A DNA stretch of 56,173 bases from Clostridiales bacterium (GCA_021205725.1 JAJPWY010000014.1:1-56173), one strand, 5' to 3'. Shown: positions 32,849-42,951, counted from the first letter of the stretch. Made by a program: numbers and translations. The notes: generated from the letters alone by a model not told the origin.

Positions 32849-35800
32849 TTATGATACCACACTCCTACGGAAATTGCAACTCTTTTTCCCGTTTTTTTCA
32901 AAATTTTCTGCCGCCGCTCTCAGCTCCCAGCCCCGGCCCAGGCGGAAATACCACAGCACCTTCCGCACCACCGGGCGGCCAAAAATCTGCTCCAGCGCCC
33001 AGGCGTAGCCCTCCAGCTGACCCCGATAGCCCTCGCTGTGGGCCTGCAGCTCAGACGGGCGCACATGGTCGGTCTTGAAATCCACCACCGTCAGCCCCTC
33101 CGGCCCGGTGAAGCAGCAGTCCACCACGCCCTGGAGCATCACCTGTTCTCCTGCCGGGGCCTGAGGGAAGAACCGCTCCGCCGGGGCAAAGAGGGAGAAT
33201 TTGAACTCCCGCCGGAGGTCGGGGGCGGCGGCCGCCGCCCGGCCCAGGTCGGAGGCATAGAAGCCCGCCACCATGGACGGCTCCACGCTGTCCGCCTCCG
33301 CCCGGGTCAGCCACTTTCCGGCCACCAGCCGTTCCAGCTCCTCCCGGACGCCCGAAACACTGTCCGCCCGATCCAGGCGCACCAGCTCCATGACGGTGTG
33401 CAGCACCGTCCCCCGCTGGGCGGGGGTGAGCCCTGCCGTCTCCTGCCGGAACCGGGGCCGGGGAAAGTCGGGCGCCGCCGGAGGCTGCCGGGTCTCCTGG
33501 GCCACCTCCTCGTCCAGAGGCCGGCCCTTGAGCTGGGTAGCCGTCACCTTGCTGGGCAGGTCGGAGAGAGCCGCCCAGGGATACCGCCAGTCCAGCAGGG
33601 AGAGATCCAGCGTTTCTGCCGCCGTCTCCTCCGTTGCGGGAGAGGAGGTCTGCCGCCCGCTGTGGGTCAGGGGCGGCTCCGCCGGGACCAGACGGATGTC
33701 CCAGTCGGAGGCGGAGATGGGATTCGACACGCTGCCCCCCAGCCGGAGGGCCTGGGCGTCCGTCCGGGCCAGCACCGGCAGCAGCAGCCATTTGGCCACG
33801 CTGTCCTTCTCCTGCAGCGCCTGGGGGTCAGGGTGAGGCCCCGCCTCCGGGAGCAGATTGCCCAGCTCCTTCCAGGCGTTGGTCATGGAGCAGGTCATAA
33901 TCAGCTTCTCTCTGGCCCGGGTCATGGCCACGTAGAGCAGCCGGAGCTCCTCCGCCTTGGTCTCCTCCTCCAGCTTGAGCTGGACCGCCTTTCGGGCCAG
34001 GGTGGGGTATTCGATGCGAAGCTCCGGGTCTACCCCCTTCGGCCCCACCCCCAGCTTGGGATGAAACAGGACGGGGGCCCGTTCGTCTGTCCGGTTGATG
34101 GCCCGGTTCAGTCCGGCCAGGATGACCACCGGGAACTCCAGCCCCTTGGAGCGGTGGATGGACATGATGCGCACTCCGTTCCCGGCGGCCTTGCCCAGAG
34201 CGGGGAGCCGTCCGCCCTGCTCCTCCAGCCGACGGAGCCAGTTGACAAAGTCGAACAGCCCCTGCCGTCCCGGCTGGCCGAAGGTGCGGGCGCAGTCGTA
34301 CAGGGCCAGAAGATGCTCCCGCCGCCGGGGGCCGCCGTCCATTCCCTCAAACAGGGCCAGCATCCCCGTCTGGTCGTAGAGCTGCCACAGCAGCTGGGCG
34401 CAGGTCACGTCTCCCGCCCGGAGGCGCAGGGCGTCCAGCTCCTCCAGAAAGGCTCCGGACGGCTCGTCTCCATGCTCCGCCCCCTGTTGGAGACAGGCGT
34501 ACAGATCCCCGTCAGGGCAGCCGTGGCGGAGGGCCGCCAGCTGATCGGGAGAAAAGGCGTACATGGGCGACCGGAGCACTGACAACAGGGGCACGTCCTG
34601 CCGGGGGTTGTCGATGATCTCCAGGAAGGAGACCGCACAGCTCACCTCGGTAGTGTGGAAAAAGTCCTCCGCCCCCTCCGTCTGCCAGGGGATGTTCCGA
34701 ATGTCCATGGCCTGGGTCAGATAGCCCATCACCGCCCCGGGGGAGCGGTAGAGCACCGCAATATCTCCCGGCTGGACAGGGCGCAGCACCCCGTCCTCTC
34801 CCGTCACCGGGAAGCCGGTGGTCAGCAGCTCCTCCACCCGTCGGGCCACAAAGTCCGCCTCCACCTGATCCCTGGGGATGGTTGGGCTGTCCTCCTCCCG
34901 CTCCAGGGCGGACAGATCGATGCAATCCAGCTCCACCCGGTCGTCCGGGTGCTCCGGATAGGCAAAGCCGGGGTTGAGCCTCTGATTCTGGGTGTAGTCC
35001 ATCTCCCCGAATTGGGTTGACATAATGTTTTCAAAGACGAAGTTCACCCCCGCCAGCACACTGGCCCGGGAGCGGAAGTTCTGACTGAGCACTACTGTCC
35101 GGGGCTGCCCCTCCACCGGACGGTCGGTCTGGGGAAAAGTGTGGTACTTGTGCAGAAAGATGGTGGGGTCTGCCAGCCGGAAGCGGTAGATGGACTGCTT
35201 CACGTCTCCCACCTGGAACAGGTTGCTCCCGTCCCGGGTGATAGCGTCAAAGATGGCGTTCTGGACGGCGTTGGTGTCCTGATACTCGTCCACCATCACC
35301 TCGGCGTAACGGTTCCGGAGCTGATTCGCCAGGGGAGTGGGCTGTCCCTCTCCGTCCAGCAGCAGCTTTAACGTCAGATGCTCCAGGTCGTTGAAGTCCA
35401 CCGTCCGGCGGCTCCGCTTCGCCCTGGTATACGCCTCGTCCAGCTCCAGCACCAGGTCGAACAGAGCCTCCACCGCCGGGCGGACGGACTCCATATCCTC
35501 CAGCAGCGTGTCGTTGGAGGCGAAGAACAGATCCTTCAGCCCCTTCATCCGCCGCTTGCAGGTCTCCCGGACGGCCTTGACCTCATCCTGGAGCCGCTTG
35601 TCCTGAATCTTCCGGCTTCGCCCAAGAGTGGGGAACTTGATCTCACACAGAGCGCAGGCACTGTCCCAGCCCCGCTCCAGGCCGTTTAAAAAGTCCTCGA
35701 TGCTGTCCATGGTGTCGCAGAAGCTAGGGGCGTAGGCAGCCTCCAGGGCCGGGTCAGCCATCATGGAATTGAGAGCCTGGAGCATCCGTCCGTCCCAGTA

Positions 35801-36475
35801 CCGGGCCACGGAAGCGGCCCGCTCCATGATCTGCTTACCCCACACCGTCTGCCCCACGTCCCGGACGCCGGAGATGTCAAAGGCGGCGCTCTGCTCCCGT
35901 AGCCACTGCTCCGGGTGGGGGTGGGCCTGGACTCTGGCGTGGATGTCCAGGACGATCTCCTTCAATTTCCAGTCGTCCCGGCCTGCGGACATGGTGTCCA
36001 CCAGATGGGAGAAGGCATCCCCCTCCTGTATCGTCTCATACCGGGCCTCCATGACCCTGTCTAAGGTTTCCCGGCGGAGGATCTCCGCCTCTCCCTCCTC
36101 GGCCACCCGGAAGTCCGGGTCTAAGTCCAGCAGATAGCCGAACTCCCGGAGAAGGGCGGTGCAGTAGGCGTGGATGGTGGAGATCTGGGCCTGATAGACC
36201 AGGGTGAGCTGCCGCCGGAGATGCCGGTCTCCCGGGTGCTCCGCTAAGCGCTGATTCAGTCCCTGTAAAATTTTGCCCCGCAGCTCGGAGGCCGCCGCCT
36301 TGGTGAAAGTGATGATGAGAAACCGGTCTACATCAAGCCCCTCGTGCTCCACCCGGTCAAGGAGCCGCTCCACCAGCACCCGGGTCTTGCCGGAGCCGGC
36401 GGCGGCGGAGACCAGCAGTTCGCCGCCCCGGTGGTCTACCGCAGCCTGCTGCTGGGTTGTCAGCTGAATACTCAC
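32849..36475 (-). CDS. addA: ATP-dependent helicase/nuclease subunit AddA
   Basis: A 1208-aa UvrD/Rep-type helicase with C-terminal RecB-like nuclease, partner of AddB in double-strand break end resection. TTQQQAAVDHRGG (Q-motif), SAAAGSGKTRVLVERLL (Walker A), MVDEYQDTNAVQ (Walker B), QVGDVKQSIYRFRLADP, MSIHRSKGLEFPVV, and LYVAMTRAREKLIM are helicase motifs in order. The nuclease end has GTVLHTVME and LQGVVDCCFTGPEG followed by VVDFKTDHV. GTG 36475 is the likely start: it overlaps the addB stop by four bases and has AGGAGGGGAG upstream. Confidence 0.96.
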   Translation of the reverse strand: MSIQLTTQQQAAVDHRGGELLVSAAAGSGKTRVLVERLLDRVEHEGLDVDRFLIITFTKAAASELRGKILQGLNQRLAEHPGDRHLRRQLTLVYQAQISTIHAYCTALLREFGYLLDLDPDFRVAEEGEAEILRRETLDRVMEARYETIQEGDAFSHLVDTMSAGRDDWKLKEIVLDIHARVQAHPHPEQWLREQSAAFDISGVRDVGQTVWGKQIMERAASVARYWDGRMLQALNSMMADPALEAAYAPSFCDTMDSIEDFLNGLERGWDSACALCEIKFPTLGRSRKIQDKRLQDEVKAVRETCKRRMKGLKDLFFASNDTLLEDMESVRPAVEALFDLVLELDEAYTRAKRSRRTVDFNDLEHLTLKLLLDGEGQPTPLANQLRNRYAEVMVDEYQDTNAVQNAIFDAITRDGSNLFQVGDVKQSIYRFRLADPTIFLHKYHTFPQTDRPVEGQPRTVVLSQNFRSRASVLAGVNFVFENIMSTQFGEMDYTQNQRLNPGFAYPEHPDDRVELDCIDLSALEREEDSPTIPRDQVEADFVARRVEELLTTGFPVTGEDGVLRPVQPGDIAVLYRSPGAVMGYLTQAMDIRNIPWQTEGAEDFFHTTEVSCAVSFLEIIDNPRQDVPLLSVLRSPMYAFSPDQLAALRHGCPDGDLYACLQQGAEHGDEPSGAFLEELDALRLRAGDVTCAQLLWQLYDQTGMLALFEGMDGGPRRREHLLALYDCARTFGQPGRQGLFDFVNWLRRLEEQGGRLPALGKAAGNGVRIMSIHRSKGLEFPVVILAGLNRAINRTDERAPVLFHPKLGVGPKGVDPELRIEYPTLARKAVQLKLEEETKAEELRLLYVAMTRAREKLIMTCSMTNAWKELGNLLPEAGPHPDPQALQEKDSVAKWLLLPVLARTDAQALRLGGSVSNPISASDWDIRLVPAEPPLTHSGRQTSSPATEETAAETLDLSLLDWRYPWAALSDLPSKVTATQLKGRPLDEEVAQETRQPPAAPDFPRPRFRQETAGLTPAQRGTVLHTVMELVRLDRADSVSGVREELERLVAGKWLTRAEADSVEPSMVAGFYASDLGRAAAAAPDLRREFKFSLFAPAERFFPQAPAGEQVMLQGVVDCCFTGPEGLTVVDFKTDHVRPSELQAHSEGYRGQLEGYAWALEQIFGRPVVRKVLWYFRLGRGWELRAAAENFEKNGKKSCNFRRSVVS
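32851..32879 (-). promoter_or_regulatory. Promoter of rpmE
   Basis: On the minus strand: TTGCAA (32874-32879), 17-base spacer, TATCAT (32851-32856), overlapping the last codons of addA. Confidence 0.55.
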
Positions 36476-39400
36476 TGCTGCTCCCCTCCTGTCCGTTCCC
36501 AAAAGTCCTTGCCCCGTACCGAATAGAGCCAGCGGCGGCGATCCGTCCCCCGGCCCTCCTCAAAGTGGCAGGCCTGGGCGTAGTCGCAGAACTGGCAGGC
36601 GGTGTCTCCGCCCCCCTTGAGGTAGGGGTCTGCGTCGATGTTTCCGTGGGCGATCTCCCGGCCCATCTCCTGGAGCAGATGGCCCAGCCGCCGCTCCAGG
36701 CGACCCCACTGCTCGGCGGTGGCCAGATTGTCCCCGGAGATGGCCCCGTTCCGACTGACATGGAGGGGGAGGAACCGGGGGCCGTCCTCCCCCCACTGCT
36801 CCATGGCCCAGAGCACCTCCTCGTCCCGAAGGAGCAGCCCGGAGCGGCGCAGCTCATTATCCGCCTTCCGCTTTCTCTCGTCTCCGTCCATCTCCCGGCT
36901 GCCGGAGAGGAGCAGATCCTTGGCGGGGAGATACAGCACTCCCGCAGGCTCTACCGGGCGGTCAAAGTAGTCCTTTCCCTGCTCCCGGAGGGTGAACAGG
37001 TAGAGCAGCATTTGCAGAGACAGGCCGTGCCACACGTCGGTGAGGCTAAAGGACTTGCGCCCCGTCTTGTAGTCCACCACCCGGAGATAGAGCCGTCCGT
37101 CCTTTTCCCAGCCGTCCACCCGATCCACGAAGCCGGAGATAGACAGGGTAATACCCTCCACCTCCACCTGTACCGGAGGCAGCTCCTTGCCCCGGCCAAA
37201 GCCCAGCTCAAAGGCGATGGGCTGGAACTGACTGCACTGGAGCTCCTCCACCACGTTCTGGACGATCAGCTCCACCGAGGAGAGCATCCGGTAGAACAGA
37301 TATTGCAGCCGTGGACTCTGGTCATCCAGTCCCCCCAGCTGGTCGTTTACATAATCCTGCACCGCCTGGGCGGTCAGCTCCCGCCGCCGCTCCTGGGTGA
37401 GCCGGGCCACGCCACCCTCGGCCTGAGCCGATTGCAGCACCTCCTCCAGGACGGCGTGGACAAAGGTGCCGGTGGCCGGTGCGTCAAAGCCCGCCCGCCG
37501 CCGGGCCTGGGCCCTGAGCCCGTACTGGCAGAAATAGGAGAAATGGCAGGAGTTGAGCTTGTCCATCCGGGAGGCGGAGAGGGCCGCCCGATCGCCGTAC
37601 AGGTCATGTACCCCCTGTGAGCTGAGACGTCCCCGGTCGGCGCTGGCCGCCTGCTCCAGCCGTTTGGGGACGTTCTCCCACCCCGGCTGTTGGGCCAGGC
37701 GGTCAATCACCGCTTCGTCCCGGCGCTCCGCCCCCAGCTCCAGAGCGGGGAGGGGGGCCAGCAGGCGGAGATCCGGGTCACGCCGTCCCCGCTCCGCCTC
37801 AGGGAACAGGGCCTCTACCCGCCGCCACAGGACGGCAGGGCGTTTCTCTGCCCCTCCCGCCTGCCGGGGACAGGTCAGCACCAGCCGCTCTGAGGGCCGG
37901 GTCATAATCTCATAGGCCATGGTCTGCTCCCGATCCAGGCGGTGCTCAGCGGTGGGAGCCAGCTCCAGCCCCCGGACGGTGAGCAGCGTCCTGTCCTCGT
38001 CGGTGAGCAGGCCGGGAGACTGGGAGATCAGGGGGAACAGCTCGTCGTCTACCCCCAGCAAAAACAGGGCCTTGCACTGACAGTGGGCCAGCCGGGCCAT
38101 CTCTCCCCCGTTCACCCGGTCCAGGGAGACGGGGATAGCACTCACCGACGACTGACTGAGCACCAGCCGGAACAGATCGGAGAAGTAGTCCAGCTCCATC
38201 ACCTGCTCATTGAGCAGGTCGTGGCACTGCTCCAGGGCCTGGAGCAGGATGCTCCACAGCTGCCGATACTCCTCCGCCTGCTGGAGCTCCCCCTCCTCCC
38301 GGAGGGTATTGGCCCGCTCGGTCAGGCGGCCGGGCAGGTCGATCTCCTCCAAAAATTGATAGAGGGCGTCCGCCAGCTCCGCCCCGGTGCCCTGACGGTG
38401 CTGTGCCAGGGATTCCAGAGGAGCGACCACCCGCCGCCGCAGGCCGTTAAGCCGCTCCAGCAGCGCCCGGTCATCCTCCTCCCAGTCCAGCCCAAAGCCT
38501 CTGGGGTGCCAGCTCCAGTCGGCCTCCCGGCTCCAACGGCTGCCCCGGATGTCCCACCGGAGGACATAGTTCTCCAGCAGATCCGTCTCCTCCCAGCTCA
38601 GCCCGGTGAGGCCGGTTTTGAGATAGCGGAACACGTCCTCATATTCGTAATGGCTGCGAATGGTGTCCAGTGCGGCAGTGAGCAGGGTCAGCACCGGCTT
38701 TTCCAGCACCGGCTCCACCCGGCCCAAAAACAGAGGGATCTGATACCGGCGGAACACCGTCTCCAGCGGCCCCTCATATCGGTCAAGGGTGCGGGCGGCC
38801 ACGGCAATGTCCCGGAAGTGCCAGCCCCGCTCCTTCACCAGGCGCAGGATCTCCCCGGCAATCCACTCCACCTCGTCATAGGGGTTCTCTCCGGTGAACA
38901 GACAGACGCCTTCTCCCTCGGTGGGTGTGACAGGCCCGTCGGAGAACAGCTGTCCCTCCAGCTCGGAAAGGCCTTCCCCTGCCCCGTCCTTCCGCCCGGT
39001 CAGCGTCTCATAGTCCATGGAGACGTGGAGCTCTCGGCACAGATTTACCAGCTCCAGAGCCGTCCGCCGCTGGGGTGCAAAGACAGACTCGCCCTCCTCC
39101 AGCCGGTCGCAGGTCAGGGCGGCGGTGACGCTGCTCGCCTGGCCCAGTATCTGCCGGAGCACCAGCCGCTGCTGGGGGGTGAAGTCGGTAAAGCCGTCCA
39201 GATACACGTCCTTCCCCCGGAACCAGGGACAGCCCTCCAGCGTCTCCGCCAGCCGGGTCAGCCGGTCTCTGGGGTCTGCCGCCCGCTGGACGGTCAGGGC
39301 GTCATAGGTCTCCAAAATCAGGCCCAGGTCACGGAGACGGTCGCCTGTCTCCCCCTCCTGCTCCTCGCCCGCCCGGATCAGCTCCCGTGGTTGGACACAG

Positions 39401-39783
39401 TAGCTTTTCAGCTCGTCCGCCGTGGCCAGCAGCTGCTCCAGAAAGGCGGCCTTCCGGGAGGGACGGGCATAGACCCGAAGGCTCCCGCTGACCGCCGCCA
39501 CCGCCTGGCTCATGAGCAGCAGCCGCCCGCCCCCGTCCAGCAGAGGAGAGGCCAGTCCGCCCGCCCTGCTGAACACCCGATGGGCCAGCCGGGTGAAGGA
39601 CAGCACCTCGGCGTACCGGGACGCCTCCGCCCCGCACCGGGCGCAGAGCAACCGCTCCATATCGTGAGATAGCTGCTCTGGGGTCAGCAGCACCTGTGGA
39701 CGATACTGCCCCTGGCGGCGGATGGTGCGCAGGATCTGTTCGGTTTTGCCGGTCTTTGCCCGGCCGAGGATAAGGTGGAGCAT
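36472..39783 (-). CDS. addB: ATP-dependent helicase/nuclease subunit AddB
   Basis: A 1103-aa partner of AddA. LHLILGRAKTGKTEQILR (2-19) is the Walker A motif of the inactive-helicase-like N-terminus. The C-terminal nuclease has VSGFVDR-type ISGFVDRVDGW and LRVVDYKTGRKSFSL, and the iron-sulfur cysteines are present: SCHFSYFCQYGLRA early and ACQFCDYAQACHFE near the end. ATG 39783 has RBS AGGAGG; the longer frame lies upstream of the promoter TTGCGG-N17-TATAAT (39830-39858). It is cotranscribed with addA. Confidence 0.95.
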   Translation of the reverse strand: MLHLILGRAKTGKTEQILRTIRRQGQYRPQVLLTPEQLSHDMERLLCARCGAEASRYAEVLSFTRLAHRVFSRAGGLASPLLDGGGRLLLMSQAVAAVSGSLRVYARPSRKAAFLEQLLATADELKSYCVQPRELIRAGEEQEGETGDRLRDLGLILETYDALTVQRAADPRDRLTRLAETLEGCPWFRGKDVYLDGFTDFTPQQRLVLRQILGQASSVTAALTCDRLEEGESVFAPQRRTALELVNLCRELHVSMDYETLTGRKDGAGEGLSELEGQLFSDGPVTPTEGEGVCLFTGENPYDEVEWIAGEILRLVKERGWHFRDIAVAARTLDRYEGPLETVFRRYQIPLFLGRVEPVLEKPVLTLLTAALDTIRSHYEYEDVFRYLKTGLTGLSWEETDLLENYVLRWDIRGSRWSREADWSWHPRGFGLDWEEDDRALLERLNGLRRRVVAPLESLAQHRQGTGAELADALYQFLEEIDLPGRLTERANTLREEGELQQAEEYRQLWSILLQALEQCHDLLNEQVMELDYFSDLFRLVLSQSSVSAIPVSLDRVNGGEMARLAHCQCKALFLLGVDDELFPLISQSPGLLTDEDRTLLTVRGLELAPTAEHRLDREQTMAYEIMTRPSERLVLTCPRQAGGAEKRPAVLWRRVEALFPEAERGRRDPDLRLLAPLPALELGAERRDEAVIDRLAQQPGWENVPKRLEQAASADRGRLSSQGVHDLYGDRAALSASRMDKLNSCHFSYFCQYGLRAQARRRAGFDAPATGTFVHAVLEEVLQSAQAEGGVARLTQERRRELTAQAVQDYVNDQLGGLDDQSPRLQYLFYRMLSSVELIVQNVVEELQCSQFQPIAFELGFGRGKELPPVQVEVEGITLSISGFVDRVDGWEKDGRLYLRVVDYKTGRKSFSLTDVWHGLSLQMLLYLFTLREQGKDYFDRPVEPAGVLYLPAKDLLLSGSREMDGDERKRKADNELRRSGLLLRDEEVLWAMEQWGEDGPRFLPLHVSRNGAISGDNLATAEQWGRLERRLGHLLQEMGREIAHGNIDADPYLKGGGDTACQFCDYAQACHFEEGRGTDRRRWLYSVRGKDFWERTGGEQQ

Positions 39784-39829
39784 GGACGCCTCCTGACGTG
39801 TCGATTGCACGGATTGTCTGTCGTTGTCT

Positions 39830-39858
39830 ATTATAATGCCGCAGAGAGAAAGCCGCAA
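39830..39858 (-). promoter_or_regulatory. Promoter of addBA
   Basis: On the minus strand: TTGCGG (39853-39858), 17-base spacer, TATAAT (39830-39835), 46 bases before the start codon. Confidence 0.6.
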
Positions 39859-39884
39859 GCCCGGGATGGGGCCTGCGGTCAACG

Positions 39885-39930
39885 AACCCCGCCCGGAGCG
39901 GCCTCTCGACCGCAGCTCCGGGCGGGGTTT
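39885..39930 (-). terminator. Terminator after nanA
   Basis: The arms AACCCCGCCCGGAGC and GCTCCGGGCGGGGTT form a 15-pair stem with a 15-base loop, 37 bases past the nanA stop. The T tract is poor on either strand. Confidence 0.75.
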
Positions 39931-39966
39931 CTCTCGCTATGCACTTTCCGGCGTCGGTCAGGCCGT

Positions 39967-40896
39967 TCAGCCGACCCACTTTTTCATAGCGGCGTCCACC
40001 ATGCGCACGCAGGTCTCCACCTGGGGCATATCCTCGGGAACCAGGTTGTACAGCGGCTCCCGCACGCCGCCCACATCGATGCCCTCCCGACGGCGGAGGA
40101 TCTCCTTGATGACGGCGTACATATTGCCCTTCGTGGCGCAGGTGGCGTAGATGATGTTGTCCACGTCGTACTGCAGAGCTCTGGCGCTGGGGATGTCCCC
40201 TGCCTTTACCAGGTCGAACAGCTTCAGGTACAGCTCGGGCATATAGCCGTAGGTGCCGCCGATGCCCCCGTCGGCTCCCATGGCCAGGCCGGAGACCAGC
40301 TGTTCATCCGGGCCGTTGAACACCACGAAGGGCCGTCCGTTGCGGGTGCCCTCGTCCTTGAACATCTGGATGTCCTGAACGGGCATAGAGGAATTCTTGA
40401 CGGCGACCACGTTGGGATTTTTCAGCATCTCCCGGAACAGCGGCATGGTCAGGGATACGCCTGCCAGCTGGGGGATATTATAGATGACGAAGTCGGTGTT
40501 GGGGGCGGCCTCGCTCATGTCGTTCCAGTATTTTGCAATGGCGTAGTCAGGCAGGTGGAAATAGATGGGGGGGATGGCGGCGATGGCGTCCACGCCCAGG
40601 CTCTCGGCGTGACGGGCCAGCTCCACAGAGTCCCGGGTGTTGTTGCAGGCAACGTGGGCGATCACCGTCAGCTTACCCTCGGCGGCCTCCATGACGTTTT
40701 CCAGCACCAGCTTGCGATCTGCCACAGATTGATAGATGCACTCCCCGGAGGAACCGCCCACATAGACGCCCTTGACTCCTTTTGCCGTCAGGTGACGGGT
40801 CAGCATCTGAACCGCAGTGGGAGAGATGTCCCCGTTTTTGTCATAGCAGGCATAGAAAGCGGGAATGATTCCCTGGTATCTGGTGATGTCCTTCAT
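39967..40896 (-). CDS. nanA: N-acetylneuraminate lyase
   Basis: A 309-aa DapA/NanA-fold aldolase that splits sialic acid to ManNAc and pyruvate in the cytosol. GVYVGGSSGECIYQS holds the carboxylate-binding SS/GE pair, FVIYNIPQLAGVSL the catalytic tyrosine and VVAVKNSSMPVQD the Schiff-base lysine; GADGGIGGTYGYMPEL follows. Length and motifs suit NanA rather than DapA (GTYGY in place of the DapA arginine loop). ATG 40896 has RBS AAGGAGA. It closes the operon binding protein - permease - permease - lyase. Confidence 0.92.
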   Translation of the reverse strand: MKDITRYQGIIPAFYACYDKNGDISPTAVQMLTRHLTAKGVKGVYVGGSSGECIYQSVADRKLVLENVMEAAEGKLTVIAHVACNNTRDSVELARHAESLGVDAIAAIPPIYFHLPDYAIAKYWNDMSEAAPNTDFVIYNIPQLAGVSLTMPLFREMLKNPNVVAVKNSSMPVQDIQMFKDEGTRNGRPFVVFNGPDEQLVSGLAMGADGGIGGTYGYMPELYLKLFDLVKAGDIPSARALQYDVDNIIYATCATKGNMYAVIKEILRRREGIDVGGVREPLYNLVPEDMPQVETCVRMVDAAMKKWVG

Positions 40897-41019
40897 GTTC
40901 AGTCTCCTTTTCCTGTTCTGGTCGTTGAATGGGACAGGCCGATGGGGGGAGGCGCGGCACAGCACCTCCCCCTTTGGCATTGTTGTTACGGGAGGGCCCA
41001 CGGCGGGAGCGTCGTGCAA

Positions 41020-41910
41020 TCAGCCCTTGACGGCTCCCATGGTGATGCCCTGGGTGAAGTACTTCTGGAAAATCAGGAACACAGTGATGATGGGCACGGC
41101 AGCCAGGGCGGCGCCGGCCATGAGGATGCCGAAGTCGGTGGAGCTCTCGCCCTGGAGGGTGGCGATGCCCACGGAGATGGTGTAGTTGGCACTGCTGGTC
41201 AGCATGATCAACTGAGTGAAGTAGTCGTTCCAGCTGTTGATGAAGGTGAAGATGGCCAGCGCGCCGATACCCGGCTTGATGAGGGGCATCACGATCTGCA
41301 CAAAGGTCTGTGCCTCCCCCGCGCCGTCGATGCGGGCGGCCTCCAGCATCTCGCCGGGCACGCCCTCGCAGAACTGCTTCATCAGGAACACACCGAAGGG
41401 CCAGCCCACGGTGGGCAGGATGACCGCCCACAGGCTGTTGTACAGCCCCATAGCGGAGATCTCACGGATGAGGGGGATGAGGATGACCTGCTTGGGCAGG
41501 GCCATGGCGCAGACGATCAGGGTGAACACAGCCCCCCGGCCAATGAACCGCTTCTTGGCAATGGCATAGCCTGCCATAGATGCGGTCACACAGGTCAGGA
41601 GCATGGCCATGACCGACATGAACACACTGTTGACCAGCCAGCGGATGGCGGCGGGCACGGTGGGCCCCTCAAAATCGCCGATGGTGAACAGGGGAGCCGT
41701 CCGGGAGGAGAACAGCTTTTCAAAGTTGGTCGTCACCCACTCGGTAGGCCACCAGACCGTATCGGTGGAATAGATGTCCGTGGTGGGCTTGAACGCGCCT
41801 GTGATGATCCAGTACAGGGGGAACAGGAACAAGATCGCAAAGATGATCAGCACAATCAGAGAGACAATCCTGTATGCGCTGGGATGCTTACTTTTCACAC
41901 TTGAATTCAT
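41020..41910 (-). CDS. Carbohydrate ABC transporter permease, MalG type
   Basis: A 296-aa CUT1-family permease with six hydrophobic segments. The N-terminal segment IVLIIFAILFLFPLYWII is followed by an outside loop with WWPTEW, and the EAA motif EAARIDGAGEAQTFVQIVMP contacts the ATPase. QGITMGAVKG ends the protein, as usual for MalG types. It pairs with the preceding permease (12-base gap) to form the membrane channel; substrate is taken to be sialic acid or an N-acetyl sugar because nanA follows. Confidence 0.92.
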   Translation of the reverse strand: MNSSVKSKHPSAYRIVSLIVLIIFAILFLFPLYWIITGAFKPTTDIYSTDTVWWPTEWVTTNFEKLFSSRTAPLFTIGDFEGPTVPAAIRWLVNSVFMSVMAMLLTCVTASMAGYAIAKKRFIGRGAVFTLIVCAMALPKQVILIPLIREISAMGLYNSLWAVILPTVGWPFGVFLMKQFCEGVPGEMLEAARIDGAGEAQTFVQIVMPLIKPGIGALAIFTFINSWNDYFTQLIMLTSSANYTISVGIATLQGESSTDFGILMAGAALAAVPIITVFLIFQKYFTQGITMGAVKG

Positions 41911-41922
41911 ACCGACACCCCC

Positions 41923-42834
41923 TCACTTTTCCTCGGTCAGCTTGAACTGCAGGGCAGACAGCAGAGCGATGAAGATGGCCAGAACCACGCCCATGGCGTT
42001 GCCGTAGCCCAGACGGTAGAGCTTGAACGCAGTGTAGTAGATGTAGTACATGACCGTGTTCGTGGAGTTGGTGGGCCCGCCGGAGGTCAGCAGCTGGATC
42101 AGGGCGAAGCACTGGAAGCTGTTGATGGTGGTGATGACCAGGATGTACAGAGTGGTGGGCATCATCTGGGGCCACTTGATCTTCCAGAACACCTGGAGGT
42201 CGGTGGCGCCATCCACCTGGGCGGCCTCGGTCAGGGAGACGTCCACGTTGCCCAGGGCGGACACGTAGAGGACGATGGGCTGGCCCACAGAGGTGGTCAG
42301 CAGGATGACGATGATACAGGCCAGAGCGGTGCTGGAGTCGCCCAGCCAGTTCACGTTGCTGTCAATGATGCCCAGATTGGTCAACACATCGTTGAGCACG
42401 CCGGTTCGGTAGTTGTAGATCCACTTCCACACCACGGTGACGGCCACGGAGCCGGTGACCACCGGCAAATAGAAGATGCAGCGGAAAAGGGAGAGCAGAG
42501 GGCCTCTCAGCTTGTAGATCACCGAGGAAACCCACAGGGAGAACACGCAGGTCACCGGTACGCTGACCACCACGATGATAAAGGTGTTCAGCAGGGCCTT
42601 GCGGAAGATTTCGTCGTTGAACAGCTCCACATAGTTGGCGAAGCCGATAAACACGTCCTCTCCGTTTGCCGTCAGGTTGGCATCAAAGAAGGAGGTGTAG
42701 ATGCACAGGATCATGGGAATAATCACGAAGCCGACGAAGAAGATTAGGCTGGGCAGCATAAAGAGATAGCCGGAGATTGTCTCTCTGCGCACCAGCGCCC
42801 GACTTGTGGTCGGCTGGTTTTTGCTTCTTGCCAA
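41923..42834 (-). CDS. Carbohydrate ABC transporter permease, MalF type
   Basis: A 303-aa CUT1-family permease with six hydrophobic segments. ISGYLFMLPSLIFFVGFVII begins the membrane part, FRCIFYLPVVTGSVAVTVVW is typical, and EAAQVDGATDLQVFWKIKWP is the EAA loop. LTSGGPTNSTNTVMYYIY lies between the last segments. A basic N-terminus faces the cytosol. It is separated from the binding-protein gene by a strong terminator hairpin. No transport ATPase gene is present in the window. Confidence 0.92.
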   Translation of the reverse strand: MARSKNQPTTSRALVRRETISGYLFMLPSLIFFVGFVIIPMILCIYTSFFDANLTANGEDVFIGFANYVELFNDEIFRKALLNTFIIVVVSVPVTCVFSLWVSSVIYKLRGPLLSLFRCIFYLPVVTGSVAVTVVWKWIYNYRTGVLNDVLTNLGIIDSNVNWLGDSSTALACIIVILLTTSVGQPIVLYVSALGNVDVSLTEAAQVDGATDLQVFWKIKWPQMMPTTLYILVITTINSFQCFALIQLLTSGGPTNSTNTVMYYIYYTAFKLYRLGYGNAMGVVLAIFIALLSALQFKLTEEK

Positions 42835-42911
42835 GGAAAACGCCCCTCTCTTAAAGAAACGATTTCAGGGAAAACGGGGGCTCAAATCAGCCCTGTATTC
42901 CCCCGCCTGTG

Positions 42912-42951
42912 TAAAAACACCCCACCCCCGCGCATTGCGGGGATGGGGTGC
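42912..42951 (-). terminator. Intercistronic terminator between binding protein and permeases
   Basis: On the minus strand CACCCCATCCCCGC and GCGGGGGTGGGGTG form a 14-base stem with G-T or mismatch in the middle, loop AATGC, then TTTTTAC. It likely gives more binding protein than permease mRNA. Confidence 0.87.

Noticed and set aside
39967..40896. Dihydrodipicolinate synthase (dapA)
   Set aside because: Same fold, but the YVGGSSGE loop, the GTYGYMPEL segment and the sialate neighbours favour N-acetylneuraminate lyase.
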